From: Scytonema tolypothrichoides VB-61278
GTDB taxonomy: Bacteria > Cyanobacteriota > Cyanobacteriia > Cyanobacteriales > Nostocaceae
Assembly: GCF_000828085.3 (NCBI RefSeq)
Contig: NZ_JXCA02000027.1
Span: forward strand, 91,435-155,434
Direction: 5' to 3'
DNA length: 64,000 bases
Numbering within the stretch: the first letter of the stretch is position 1; every line of letters begins with the position of its first letter. Shown one piece after another: positions 46,139 to 55,582 of the stretch. The position numbers were made by a program, and so were the translations under genes. Below the pieces are notes generated by a model that worked only from the letters and a program-made list of their open reading frames with translations, was not told where the DNA came from and did not search any database.

Positions 46139-46588
46139 TTGGAACGCACATTCTTAGCAATCAAGCCCGATGGCGTGCAACGCGGATTGGTAGGTGAAAT
46201 TATCCGTCGCTTTGAAGAGAAAGGCTTTACCCTTGTTGGTTTGAAGTTATTGAAAGTTAGCCGGGAATTAGCCCAACAGCACTACGATGTTCACCGGGAA
46301 AGACCTTTCTTTGCTGGGTTAGTAGATTTTATTATTTCTGCCCCAGTCGTAGCGATGGTTTGGGAAGGCGAAGGCGTTGTCGCATCTGCCAGAAAAATCA
46401 TTGGGGCAACAAACCCACTCTCGGCAGAACCAGGCACAATTCGAGGTGATTTTGGCATCAACATTGGTCGCAACCTCATCCACGGTTCCGATGCTACCGA
46501 AACAGCACAACGGGAAGTCTCTCTGTGGTTTAAAGAAGAGGAATTAGTCTCTTGGCAACCAACCATCACACCTTGGTTACACGAGTAA
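46139..46588 (+). CDS. ndk: nucleoside diphosphate kinase
   Basis: A 149-residue enzyme that moves the gamma-phosphate from ATP to other NDPs through a phosphohistidine. The catalytic histidine is H115 in RNLIHGSD, and [22 protein letters not shown] is the canonical start. [24 protein letters not shown] is complete. The start codon is TTG at 46139; it is well supported by GAGGAG six bases upstream and because the conserved N-terminus begins exactly there. A strong symmetrical hairpin follows. Confidence 0.97.
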   Translation: MERTFLAIKPDGVQRGLVGEIIRRFEEKGFTLVGLKLLKVSRELAQQHYDVHRERPFFAGLVDFIISAPVVAMVWEGEGVVASARKIIGATNPLSAEPGTIRGDFGINIGRNLIHGSDATETAQREVSLWFKEEELVSWQPTITPWLHE

Positions 46589-46610
46589 TTTAGGAAGCAA
46601 GAGGAGATTA

Positions 46611-46653
46611 TGAGCGAAGGAGTGAAGAATATTTTCCCTCACTCCCTTGCTCA
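46611..46653. terminator. bidirectional terminator between ndk and the TerC-family gene
   Basis: Arms TGAGCGAAGGAGTGA and TCACTCCCTTGCTCA pair at 13 of 15 positions around a 13-base loop with a TTTT. The two flanking genes converge on it, their stops lying 22 bases before and 15 bases after. Confidence 0.6.
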
Positions 46654-46668
46654 TTCCAACACTTTTTC

Positions 46669-47400
46669 CTACTCTCTACTGCCTTCTACAACCTCAGTTT
46701 TCTTTTGTTCTTCTATTTCTTCTGAGTGGGTTCGCTTAGAAAATCCCCATGCCAAGATCAGGGCGATCGCAGTTATCATCCCCCACTGTGGTGGTACCAA
46801 AGAATCGTTCACAACTTTGAGGAGTAAGCGCAAGCCTACCAACGCTACAGTGATATAGCCTGCATCCTCCAAGTAGACATATTCATCTAACCAACGAATA
46901 AATAAACCTGCCATAAAGCGCAGAGTCACAACACCAATGGTTGTGCCCGTAAGGACAAGCCACGTTTCATTAGAAACAGCGATCGCAGTAGTCACACTAT
47001 CAAGAGAAAATGCTAAATCTGTGAGAGCAATGATGGGGATCACTTGCAACAGAGAACTAAACCTCGGACCGTGATGTTGATTGTCATCGCCTTCTTCGGA
47101 AGTAAAATGTTGGAATACTAGCCACAAAAGGTAAACTCCACCTAGTAACTCAAACTGCCAGAACTGTTGCACCCAGGTAGCTGTTAGAAGTAAAGTGATT
47201 CGCAGGACATAAGCAACTACCAAACCAATGTTCAGCGCCTTATCTTCGAGATCTTTGTTTTCTAGTCCTTGGGCGATCGCAGCGAGAGCGATCGCGTTGT
47301 CAGCAGACAATACTGCCTCTAAAAAGATGAGCACCAGCAGGACTATAGGAGCTTCAATGCTGAAATGGAAATGAAGGTAATCGAATATCTGATCTAGCAT
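46669..47400 (-). CDS. TerC-family membrane protein
   Basis: About 243 residues from ATG 47400. The family motif LVLIFLEAVLSADNAIALAAIA near the N-terminus carries the membrane-embedded acidic residues. It is repeated as IIALTDLAFSLDSVTTAIAVS in the second half, giving a pseudo-symmetric seven-helix protein. TerC proteins are linked to metal (Mn2+) efflux or metalation of exported proteins; in plants and cyanobacteria a homologue aids thylakoid assembly. Which applies here is not decidable. The frame is open to TTG 47421. Confidence 0.87.
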   Translation of the reverse strand: MLDQIFDYLHFHFSIEAPIVLLVLIFLEAVLSADNAIALAAIAQGLENKDLEDKALNIGLVVAYVLRITLLLTATWVQQFWQFELLGGVYLLWLVFQHFTSEEGDDNQHHGPRFSSLLQVIPIIALTDLAFSLDSVTTAIAVSNETWLVLTGTTIGVVTLRFMAGLFIRWLDEYVYLEDAGYITVALVGLRLLLKVVNDSLVPPQWGMITAIALILAWGFSKRTHSEEIEEQKKTEVVEGSRE

Positions 47401-47421
47401 TCCAGTTTTCTTAAACAGCAA

Positions 47422-47817
47422 AAATAAAAAATTAGCACAAACCGCAAATTTAATATATAAGGCGCAATAAAATGCTACTTTTATTCAGCTTAGCGTGTGG
47501 ATGGCGAATTCTCAAAGCGAATCAGGATGAGGGGGAGCAGGGAACGCTTAACAGGGAACAGGGGGAAATAATTGTAGAAAAATCATTTGTATCAGGTTCG
47601 ATTGTGAAATGGTATGAGGAAGATCTCCCCGTTGTAGACGCCCTCTGGGCGGTGAGACAGCGCTATGCACTGACCTTTTCCACGTTTGACTCACTGTAGT
47701 AAGCGTTATGCCTTACGGCACAGTAGCAACTGCTGTGCGACTTATAATCACCAAGAAAAGTCTGAAATCAGACTTTGAAAACATCCTCTAACTCAAGTAT
47801 TTTTTGAGTAGACTGAC
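47422..47817. other. intergenic with dispersed repeat motif
   Basis: About 400 bases. It contains GGGAACGCTTAACAGGGAACAGGGGG (tandem-like GGGAACA units, near 47537-47562) and CCCCGTTGTAGACGCCC (47627-47643), the latter shared with 20872-20890. An open frame across 47472-47699 passes through these repeats and is not believed to be a gene. Confidence 0.5.
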
Positions 47818-48519
47818 TTGATATATTCAATTACCAATAATCATTTTTGGCTTGGACTTAAAAAATTGTTCAAAAACTCTGATTCTCGGCACCGACTGAT
47901 TATTTCTGTTGGCTTTGCTGCATTAGTCTCAGTACTATTGCCGTCTGGGCTGCACTTACCTACGCGCATTCTCTGTGCTTGGAACTTAGGCGCTGACTGT
48001 TTCTTAGGCTTGACTTGGTGGATAATGTTTAGGACGACTCCACAAAAGATGCGCCGTTTTGCGCAACTTGAATATCAAGGTCGTGTAGCTATCTTCACCT
48101 TAATTATCGCTGCTGCTTGTGCAAGTGTCTTAGCGATTGGGTTCTTACTCAGTGGTAATACAAAAAATCTGTCAGCGATTCTACTAACCCTACACGTCAC
48201 GCTTGCTGTGATGACGATTATCAGTTCTTGGTTAGTAGTACATACTATATTCGCCATGCAATACGCGCATACTTATTATCAAGTTAGCAGTGATACACAG
48301 CAAATAGCTGCTGGTCTAGATTTTCCTAATGACGAAGAACCAGATTATTGGGACTTTCTATATTTTTCTTTCGTTATTGGCATGACTAGCCAAGTCTCAG
48401 ATGTGCAAACAATATCACGTTCAATGAGGCGTTTGACTCTGCTACACGGAGCATTATCCTTCTTTTTCAATACCAGTATTTTGGCTATGAGCATTAATAT
48501 AATTGCCGCGCTGATTTGA
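47818..48519 (+). CDS. DUF1345 membrane protein
   Basis: A 233-residue integral membrane protein with about five helices. Features of DUF1345 are the early AWNLGADCFLGLTWWIMF, the middle LHVTLAVMTIISSWLVVHTIFAMQYAH and the late YWDFLYFSFVIGMTSQVSDV, then LLHGALSFFFNTSILAMSINI. The function is unknown in the family. The start is uncertain: TTG at 47818 is the only codon that gives the complete first helix, with a weak GAG upstream. Alone in its orientation group, upstream of the ChaB gene by 100 bases. Confidence 0.82.
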   Translation: MIYSITNNHFWLGLKKLFKNSDSRHRLIISVGFAALVSVLLPSGLHLPTRILCAWNLGADCFLGLTWWIMFRTTPQKMRRFAQLEYQGRVAIFTLIIAAACASVLAIGFLLSGNTKNLSAILLTLHVTLAVMTIISSWLVVHTIFAMQYAHTYYQVSSDTQQIAAGLDFPNDEEPDYWDFLYFSFVIGMTSQVSDVQTISRSMRRLTLLHGALSFFFNTSILAMSINIIAALI

Positions 48520-48621
48520 ATCAGCTTTACTAAGCCTATGTCAAAAGTATAGGATCAAAGATATGAGAATTTTCTATCTCTACTTCTAGAAAGAGGAAAA
48601 CCTTGCCTTTGAGTTCTTAGG

Positions 48622-48909
48622 ATGAACACAAACATAAGCAATGAGAGTGGAGCTATGGCTGTTAGCAACATAGATGAATTATCTCAAGAACTAAAAGACC
48701 AACTGCAAGAACTTCCTCAAGAAGGAAAGCAGATTTTTGTTGCAGCATTCAATGCAGCTCAAAGTGACGGTATCAGTGAACAGGGTGCCCGTGAAGTTGC
48801 TTGGAATAGCGTGAAAAACCAGTACGAGAAAGGTTCAGATGGCAAATGGCATGCTAGGGGCGAAGTTACCGCTCAACACAACAAAGCTATCACCTCTGGC
48901 GGTAACTAA
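48622..48909 (+). CDS. ChaB-family protein
   Basis: A 95-residue protein containing one ChaB domain. After a short N-terminus, SQELKDQLQELPQEGKQIFVAAFNAAQSDGISEQGAREVAWNSVKNQYEKGSDGKWHAR covers the whole domain, including the invariant AW..VK..Y.K pattern. ChaB was named as a regulator of the ChaA cation antiporter in E. coli, but many homologues stand alone, as here. The start may be ATG 48622 or ATG 48655. An intrinsic terminator follows directly. Confidence 0.88.
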   Translation: MNTNISNESGAMAVSNIDELSQELKDQLQELPQEGKQIFVAAFNAAQSDGISEQGAREVAWNSVKNQYEKGSDGKWHARGEVTAQHNKAITSGGN

Positions 48910-48937
48910 GTTCTTTTTACCTAGGTTTTAAGATTCC

Positions 48938-48968
48938 GGCGGTTTGTCTTTAACACAAACCGTCTTTT
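48938..48968 (+). terminator. intrinsic terminator after the ChaB gene
   Basis: Stem GGCGGTTTGT/ACAAACCGTC (ten pairs, one G-U) with a seven-base loop, followed by TTTT and then a T-rich tract. It begins 29 bases after the stop codon. Confidence 0.75.
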
Positions 48969-49043
48969 GCTTATTTATCGGTGGAAAAATTATTGCAAAA
49001 AACATCATATAATTATAGTAAAAATTGCCAAAATATTAGAGAA

Positions 49044-49616
49044 ATGCATCTGAAAAAAGACGAAGTCTCTATTCGTCGTATGCGAGACGATATAGAAGAT
49101 TATTCGTTAATGGCAAAATGGCTGACTGATGAGAAAGTATTGAAATATTACGAAGGGAGAGATAACCCCTTTCCTTTAGACAGAATTATAGAATCTTACC
49201 AGCCTCAGGTCAGGGGAGATGACAACAGTGTTCCTTGCTTCTTCTACTATCAAAAGACTCCCATCGGTTATTTGCAGTATTATGCCCTCAACGACTTACC
49301 TGATACAGACAGGCAAATGTATTGTCTGGAAAAAACTGAGGATGTTTATGCAATAGACCTATTTATAGGAGAAACTCAATATTGGAACCAAGGAATTGGT
49401 ACAAAAGTAGTTTCATTGGCTTTAGACTATATTTTTGAACAACTGCAAGCCGTTAAAGTTGTCATCGATCCACAGGTGTGGAACACTCGTGCTATCCGCT
49501 GTTATGAAAAATGCGGCTTTGTCAAAGTAAAAATATTGCCCGAACACGAACTGCACGAAGGAAAGTACTGGGATTGCTGGTTGATGGCAACAAACCACAA
49601 TAAATCAGTACACTGA
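49044..49616 (+). CDS. GNAT acetyltransferase, AAC(6')-like
   Basis: About 190 residues from ATG 49044. It is a GNAT-fold N-acetyltransferase that uses acetyl-CoA. The acetyl-CoA loop is seen as YWNQGIGTKVVSLALDYIF (Q/R-x-x-G-x-G/A equivalent), preceded by the AIDLFIGE strand and followed by VWNTRAIRCYEKCGFVKV. The layout resembles aminoglycoside 6'-acetyltransferases and related siderophore-type acyltransferases. This does not prove resistance; many chromosomal homologues have other amine substrates. The frame is open to GTG 48981, but the first 21 codons overlap the terminator tail and look non-conserved. Confidence 0.82.
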   Translation: MHLKKDEVSIRRMRDDIEDYSLMAKWLTDEKVLKYYEGRDNPFPLDRIIESYQPQVRGDDNSVPCFFYYQKTPIGYLQYYALNDLPDTDRQMYCLEKTEDVYAIDLFIGETQYWNQGIGTKVVSLALDYIFEQLQAVKVVIDPQVWNTRAIRCYEKCGFVKVKILPEHELHEGKYWDCWLMATNHNKSVH

Positions 49617-49655
49617 AAGAAATTACCCCCCGGGGATTGACCTTCCTCTAGACCG

Positions 49656-50852
49656 ATGACTCAACAACCTGCTAGAATCTGTATCCTTGGTGGAGGCTTT
49701 GGTGGTCTCTACACGGCTTTACGCTTGAGCCAGCTTCCTTGGGAACCTTTGCAAAAACCTGAAATAGTTTTGGTGGATCACAGCGATCGCTTTGTTTTCT
49801 CCCCTCTTCTCTACGAACTCCTGACTGGGGAATTGCAAACCTGGGAAATTGCCCCACCCTATCAAGAACTTTTAAGCAACACAGGTATACGTTTTTGTCA
49901 AAGTTTTGTATCAGAAATTAACATAGACCAGCGACGGGTACATTTACAGGATGGACCAGAAATTTCCTATGACCAATTGGTGTTGGCGTTAGGTGGTGAA
50001 ACACCGTTGGATATTGTCCCTGGTGCAACATCTTACGCCTATTCGTTTCGGACTATTGCAGATGCATATCGTTTGGAAGAACGCCTGCGAGTTTTAGAGG
50101 AATCGGATGCGGATAAAATCAGGGTAGCTATAGTCGGTGCTGGTTACAGTGGTGTAGAGTTAGCTTGCAAACTAGCAGATAGACTTGGAGAAAGAGGACG
50201 ATTTCGGCTGATTGAAATATCTGACCAAATTTTGCGAACCTCGCCAGACTTCAACAGACAAACAGCAAACAAAGCAATAGATGCACGGGGTGTATTTCTC
50301 GATTTAGAAACGAAGGTAGAATCAATTACTCAAGACAGCATCTCATTAGAGTACAAAAATCAAGTAGACACAATTCCTGTGGATTTGGTCATTTGGACAG
50401 TGGGAACGCGGGTATCGCCTGTGGTACGAAACCTCCCTGTGAAACAAAACCAACGTGGTCAAATTAGCACTACATCAACTCTCCAAGTCCACGATCATCC
50501 CGAAATTTTTGCCTTGGGAGATTTAGCAGATTGCCTTGATGCTGAAGGTAAGCAAGTTCCTGCAACAGCACAGGCAGCTTTCCAACAAGCAGATTATGCA
50601 GCTTGGAACATTTGGGCAAGTTTGACAAATCGCCCTTTGCTTCCCTTCCGCTACCAGTTCTTAGGTGAGATGATGGCATTGGGGATAGACAGTGCTACCC
50701 TTACTGGTTTAGGCATCAAACTAGAAGGTTCGTTAGCATACGTCGCGCGTCGTCTTGCCTATCTTTATCGGTTACCAACTTTAGACCACAAACTCAAAGT
50801 TGGTTTTAACTGGCTGACTCGTCCGATTGTAGAGACACTTTATAGAAAATAA
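49656..50852 (+). CDS. type II NADH dehydrogenase-like FAD oxidoreductase
   Basis: A 398-residue two-dinucleotide-binding flavoprotein. FAD is bound by ILGGGFGGLYTALRL (9-23) and by the C-terminal IFALGDLADCLD. NAD(P)H is bound by VAIVGAGYSGVELACKLAD. Length and motifs match NDH-2, which passes electrons from NADH to quinone at the membrane without pumping protons. In cyanobacteria some NDH-2 copies act as redox sensors. The C-terminal hydrophobic segment for membrane attachment is modest. Start at ATG 49656. It runs in the same direction as the HAD hydrolase 80 bases downstream. Confidence 0.88.
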   Translation: MTQQPARICILGGGFGGLYTALRLSQLPWEPLQKPEIVLVDHSDRFVFSPLLYELLTGELQTWEIAPPYQELLSNTGIRFCQSFVSEINIDQRRVHLQDGPEISYDQLVLALGGETPLDIVPGATSYAYSFRTIADAYRLEERLRVLEESDADKIRVAIVGAGYSGVELACKLADRLGERGRFRLIEISDQILRTSPDFNRQTANKAIDARGVFLDLETKVESITQDSISLEYKNQVDTIPVDLVIWTVGTRVSPVVRNLPVKQNQRGQISTTSTLQVHDHPEIFALGDLADCLDAEGKQVPATAQAAFQQADYAAWNIWASLTNRPLLPFRYQFLGEMMALGIDSATLTGLGIKLEGSLAYVARRLAYLYRLPTLDHKLKVGFNWLTRPIVETLYRK

Positions 50853-50931
50853 AAAATTACAGACTTGGCATACAGGACTGTTTGAGTCAGTGCGCATAAG
50901 TAGATAGCTAATAGCGAGTCAGTGATAGTTT

Positions 50932-51591
50932 ATGAAGGAAAAACCGCGAGTTATCTTTTTAGATGCTGTTGGCACACTCTTTGGGGTGAAAGGCAGTGTG
51001 GGAGAAATCTACAGTCAGATAGCGCAGGAGTTTGGAGTTGAAGTTTGGGCTGATACTTTAAACAAAACATTCATACAAAGTTTTAAAGCTGCGCCACCAC
51101 CTGTATTTCCAGATGCAGAGGAACAAGACATTCCCCAACGTGAGTTTGATTGGTGGCTTGACATAGGTCGAAACACTTTTGAACAAGCAGGTGTTCTCCA
51201 GAAGTTTTCTGATTTTTCGACTTTTTTTAGTGAACTCTACATTCACTTTGGTACAGCTAATCCGTGGTTTATCTATCCTGATGTCTTGCCAGCTTTGGTT
51301 AGCTGGCGGCGGATGGGAATTGAACTGGGAGTACTTTCAAATTTCGATTCCCGTATTTACTCAGTGTTACAAAGTTTGGAACTCAGAGAATTTTTTCAGT
51401 CTATCACTATTTGCACTCAGGCAGGTGCAGCCAAACCTGATAGCAAAATCTTTGCCATAGCTTTGGAAAAACATAACTGTTCATCAGAGGCTGCATGGCA
51501 CATTGGTGACAGTCTCACAGAAGATTATCACGGAGCGAGGGGAGCTGGACTAAGAGGCATTTGGATAAATCGTCAAATAGTAGATAAATGA
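50932..51591 (+). CDS. HAD-superfamily hydrolase (HDHD3-like)
   Basis: A 219-residue haloacid-dehalogenase-fold protein. Motif I reads FLDAVGTLF: the nucleophilic Asp is present, but the usual second Asp is Val, as in the HDHD3-like branch of plants and cyanobacteria. Motif II is GVLSNFDSR, the motif III lysine is in AGAAKPDSKIF, and motif IV is HIGDSLTEDYHGARGAG. The helical cap lies between residues about 20 and 90. The Val replacement may change phosphatase activity. The substrate is unknown. The start is ATG 50932 without a strong ribosome-binding site. Confidence 0.85.
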   Translation: MKEKPRVIFLDAVGTLFGVKGSVGEIYSQIAQEFGVEVWADTLNKTFIQSFKAAPPPVFPDAEEQDIPQREFDWWLDIGRNTFEQAGVLQKFSDFSTFFSELYIHFGTANPWFIYPDVLPALVSWRRMGIELGVLSNFDSRIYSVLQSLELREFFQSITICTQAGAAKPDSKIFAIALEKHNCSSEAAWHIGDSLTEDYHGARGAGLRGIWINRQIVDK

Positions 51592-52471
51592 GCTGTTGAT
51601 CCCCTTTTTCTCTGGCTACCAGTAGACGATGTTCTAAATTATGACGGACATTGGTGAGATGAGTTTGAGCTAACTCACCTTAGTGGGAACGACCACGCCA
51701 GAAGGCTATCGAGTATGCCTACGGCACGCCTGACGCAAGAGTGGCAGTTGGCACTCTCGGCGGCAAGCCCCCAGGGGTCTACGGTTCGCCTTCTGGCGGG
51801 CGTCTAAGCCTGTGAAACCCGCACCGAACGCACCTGCCTCACCGCCAATTTTTTTTAGTTGCCTAACTTGTGCAAGTTTGACTGCTGTTTGTGCTGCTGG
51901 GATCGAATCATAAACTCCATCTGTGGTGGTTCGCCAACATCATAAGAAAGACCGCAATACTTCAACTCAGCAATTAATTAACACTATGATATGTGAGTGT
52001 TATCTGCTTCACCTTTTGGAATAATAACGAGGCGCGTTCCTTGGGGATATCTCCCTTTACAAGCGCTATTACTGAAAAAAGAATTATTGGCTTTCTTTAC
52101 CAAAAAAATATTTTTATTTATGTACTAATTGTAACTTTCTTATGAAAGTCTCAGTTTTTTTAGTAACAATTAATATACAGAGTGTGAGTTTGGCTAATGT
52201 CACAAAACTGAATGTTAAAAAGTTGTAAATCAACTGACGCGGGTATGAAAAAGGGTGTACTTTGTTTGTGTAGTTGCAAATTTCATTCGCTGGATACTTT
52301 ACAAACATCGTCATAATATAATAGATGGAAAGGTGCCCTCTGGGCATACAAGTATGATAAATAGCTATTATTCTACGAAACAAGCATTATTAGTCAGCAG
52401 CTTTTTAAGTGTATGTACTTAAAAAAATGTTTATTATTGACTAAAAAAATTAACCCCTAAGTTTATCTGAT
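51592..52471. other. gene-poor region before the type I exporter
   Basis: About 880 bases. The first 300 contain GC-rich repeat debris (around 51690-51840, with CGCCAGAAGG and CCTTCTGGCG arms some 100 bases apart). The second half is very AT-rich and presumably carries the promoter of the exporter operon. A minus-strand open frame at 52114-52383 shows nothing recognisable. Confidence 0.5.
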
Positions 52472-55400
52472 ATGACCTATATTAAGAATTCTGCCTTCCA
52501 AGAATTTATCGCTACCCTAGAGGGTTTTGATCAGTTACCACCTGAGGTTATCGCCTCTTTATCACAACAACTCCAACCTTTGCGCTACCGCATAGGTCAA
52601 AAGATTATCGGTAAGGAACAAATTCCGGATCGAGTCACAATCATTTATGAAGGGAAAGCCCGTCTGTTGGCATATGATCCACGTACAAAAATGCCAACGA
52701 CGTTGAACTTGCTGGAACCAGGCGCAGTTCTGGGCGAAATTAGTCTATTACGGCAAATTGCGTGCGAGATCACAATTGCTTCCAACGAAGTTGTGTGTAT
52801 AACATTTAGTGCAGCGGAGTATTTACGCTTACTTGCGATGTACCCAGCTTTTGCGGAGGCTCGTAAAAACCGGTGTCATTTGATGGAAGTTTTTGATATC
52901 CTTACTTTCCAAAAGGAAGTGCAAGCTTTAGGCAGCACTAAACTCAAAGAACTGACTCAACACGCTTGGGCTGGAGCAAAAGTACATAACCTTCCACCGG
53001 GAAAAACTCGATTAAATCAACCAGATAACGATTATATTTGGTTTGTCAGCGGTGGTGGAACAGTCAAGGGCTTCTCTGTTGGTTCCCGATTGGAATTGAG
53101 TAATTTACATCAGACAATTGAGGTACAGGGAAACACACCGGCGCGGTTGTTGGGAATGCTTAGGTCTGATATGTTACTGCTAGAGAGTATAGACAGACAA
53201 CAGTATCAAAGAGACGAGAGTGAGCCACAGACAACAGACTTAGAGATTCCATACGCACCGGACGAAGAGATACCAGCACAACCCTCGCAGGCGCAAGAGA
53301 AACAAAAAACGAGAAAATATCCTTTTTTTGGGGGTAAGGGACAACTCAATTCGGCGATCGCCTGTTTCCAAATGTTAGCCAAACACTTGGAAATGCCGTT
53401 TCGACGGGAAGTCATTCGCCGCATTTTCAACGAGCAGATGAACCGTCAGGGTGTGATATCGTTTCAGCTGTGTGCTTACTTGGCAGAGTTAACGGGATTA
53501 AAAGTACAGTTGGTGGATGTTCCCACCTCTGCTGTCACGCGCATACCCACACCAGCCTTGATTCGTTATGGTGACAGTTATGCTGTTCTCTATGAAACAA
53601 GTGAGCGCAATATTGTTGTCGGTGTCCCATCGAAGGGAATTCTACGCTTCAAACCCGCTGAATTCATTAGCAAGTTGGAAGTCGAAGAAAGCACTTACCC
53701 GCCCCAGTGTAGAGTTTTGCTCCTCTCTTCCACGCCAACAACTCCCCAACAACGCTTTGGTGTGCAGTGGTTTCTTCCTTATTTGTCGCGTTATCGCCGA
53801 GTCCTTATAGAAGTCTTTGTTGCTTCTTTGTTCGTACAATTGGCAGCGCTAGCAAACCCCCTAGTCGTTCAGATGATTATTGACAAAGTTATCACCCAAA
53901 ACAGTATCAGTACTCTGCACGTTTTGGGTGTTTTGTTATTAGTCGTCGGTCTGTTTGAAGCAGTGCTTACTACTTTGCGGACTTACTTATTTGTGGATAC
54001 CACAAACCGCATTGATATGGGTTTGGGATCGGAAATTATTGACCATATGCTGCGTCTACCGCTACGTTATTTTGAACGCAGACCTGTAGGGGAACTTTCC
54101 ACTCGCATTAATGAATTAGAAAATATTCGTCAGTTTCTCACCGGGACTGCTTTAACCGTAGGTTTAGATGCACTTTTCTCGGTGGTTTATATCGTCGTGA
54201 TGCTGATGTATAGTTGGCAATTAACGTTCGTGGGTTTGATCACAATTCCAGTGTTTGTTGTCATTACTATGATTGCATCTCCCACGGTGAGTAGACAACT
54301 ACGAGGAAAAGCCGAACGCAATGCCGAAACTCAATCTTATTTGGTTGAGGTGATGTCAGGAATTCAAACAGTGAAAGCGCAAAATATTGAGTTACGAGCG
54401 CGTTTCTCCTGGCAAGAGCGTTATGCTCGGTATGTAGGGGCTGGCTTTAAAACTGTCGTCACTTCTACCCTTGCCAATTCGACAAGTAACTTTTTCAACA
54501 AACTCAGCAGCTTACTTGTTTTATGGGTAGGAGCGTATTTGGTACTTGAAGGAGACTTGACTCTAGGGGAATTAATTGCTTTTAGGATTATTTCAGGTTA
54601 CGTAACAAGTCCCATATTGCGATTAGCTCAACTCTGGCAAAACTTCCAAGAAACTGCTTTATCTTTAGAGCGTTTAAGTGATATTGTCGATACACCTCAA
54701 GAAGCTGAGAAAGACCGCGACAATATTACCTTACCTCCCATTGTCGGAGCAGTGAAATATGACAATGTTGCCTTCCGGTTTACAAGCAGTAGTCCATTGC
54801 AACTTTGTAATGTTAGTCTTGATGTTCCAGCAGGTAAATTTGTTGGAATAGTCGGACAAAGTGGTTCGGGTAAAAGTACAATGATGAAGTTGCTACTGCG
54901 ACTTTACGAACCCGAAGCTGGTAGAATTTTAATTGATGATTACGACATTGCCAAGGTAGAACTTTATTCTCTACGACGACAGCTTGGTGTCGTTCCTCAA
55001 GAGACGCTGTTGTTTGATGGAACGATTCAGGAAAATATTGCTCTGACGAATCCTGAAGCATCAACAGAGGAAATTATTGAAGCCGCGAAAGTTGCAGTAG
55101 CGCACGAATTTATTATGGGCTTGCCCAATGGTTACAATACGCGAGTAGGCGAAAGAGGGGCTGGACTTTCTGGTGGACAAAGACAAAGAATAGCTATTGC
55201 TCGTTCTGTGTTACAAAGACCAAAATTATTAGTTTTAGACGAAGCAACGAGTGCTTTAGATTACCCTACAGAACGGCAAGTTTGTCTCAATTTAGCAGAG
55301 GCATTCAAGGGGAGCACAGTCTTTTTTATTACTCACCGTCTCAACACTATTAGGAATGCAGATCTGATTGTGGTGATGGATAGTGGTAAAGTTATTGAGC

Positions 55401-55477
55401 AAGGTAACCATGATGATTTAATGGCTTTGAGAGGTCATTATTTCTACCTCTATAATCAACAAGAAGTCAAACTGTAA
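52472..55477 (+). CDS. type I secretion ABC exporter with cyclic-nucleotide-binding-like and C39-like domains
   Basis: A 1001-residue inner-membrane exporter subunit. Order: a cNMP-binding-like domain (about 20-130: LRYRIGQKIIG, LEPGAVLGEISLL), a second similar module to about 250, a C39-peptidase-like domain (about 290-410), ABC transmembrane domain (about 430-720) and ATPase. Walker A is GQSGSGKS (about 794-801), and LSGGQRQR and LLVLDEATSALD are intact. The C39 domain lacks the expected Cys, His and Asp (GQLNSAIACF, GDSYAVLY, VGVPSKG), as in HlyB-type exporters. It therefore probably binds but does not cut its cargo. The HlyD adaptor gene follows. The cargo gene is not evident. Confidence 0.92.
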   Translation: MTYIKNSAFQEFIATLEGFDQLPPEVIASLSQQLQPLRYRIGQKIIGKEQIPDRVTIIYEGKARLLAYDPRTKMPTTLNLLEPGAVLGEISLLRQIACEITIASNEVVCITFSAAEYLRLLAMYPAFAEARKNRCHLMEVFDILTFQKEVQALGSTKLKELTQHAWAGAKVHNLPPGKTRLNQPDNDYIWFVSGGGTVKGFSVGSRLELSNLHQTIEVQGNTPARLLGMLRSDMLLLESIDRQQYQRDESEPQTTDLEIPYAPDEEIPAQPSQAQEKQKTRKYPFFGGKGQLNSAIACFQMLAKHLEMPFRREVIRRIFNEQMNRQGVISFQLCAYLAELTGLKVQLVDVPTSAVTRIPTPALIRYGDSYAVLYETSERNIVVGVPSKGILRFKPAEFISKLEVEESTYPPQCRVLLLSSTPTTPQQRFGVQWFLPYLSRYRRVLIEVFVASLFVQLAALANPLVVQMIIDKVITQNSISTLHVLGVLLLVVGLFEAVLTTLRTYLFVDTTNRIDMGLGSEIIDHMLRLPLRYFERRPVGELSTRINELENIRQFLTGTALTVGLDALFSVVYIVVMLMYSWQLTFVGLITIPVFVVITMIASPTVSRQLRGKAERNAETQSYLVEVMSGIQTVKAQNIELRARFSWQERYARYVGAGFKTVVTSTLANSTSNFFNKLSSLLVLWVGAYLVLEGDLTLGELIAFRIISGYVTSPILRLAQLWQNFQETALSLERLSDIVDTPQEAEKDRDNITLPPIVGAVKYDNVAFRFTSSSPLQLCNVSLDVPAGKFVGIVGQSGSGKSTMMKLLLRLYEPEAGRILIDDYDIAKVELYSLRRQLGVVPQETLLFDGTIQENIALTNPEASTEEIIEAAKVAVAHEFIMGLPNGYNTRVGERGAGLSGGQRQRIAIARSVLQRPKLLVLDEATSALDYPTERQVCLNLAEAFKGSTVFFITHRLNTIRNADLIVVMDSGKVIEQGNHDDLMALRGHYFYLYNQQEVKL

Positions 55478-55582
55478 GAAAAATCAGAAATTATGAAACT
55501 GGAAAAGATATTTCATTTTTAATTCCGAAATTTCATGATTTCTCATGTTCGTCCTCTGTATCTTCATCCCCAGGTAAATACC

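Noticed and set aside
47472..47699. 75-codon frame containing GSIVKWYEED, reminiscent of a cold-shock domain start
   Set aside because: Only about ten residues resemble it, the RNP motifs are missing, and the frame passes through GGGAACA-type repeats and the CCCGTTGTAGACGCC element.
52114..52383. 89-codon minus-strand frame upstream of the exporter, considered as a possible secreted cargo gene
   Set aside because: Opposite strand to the exporter, no Gly-Gly leader or RTX repeats, no start signal.
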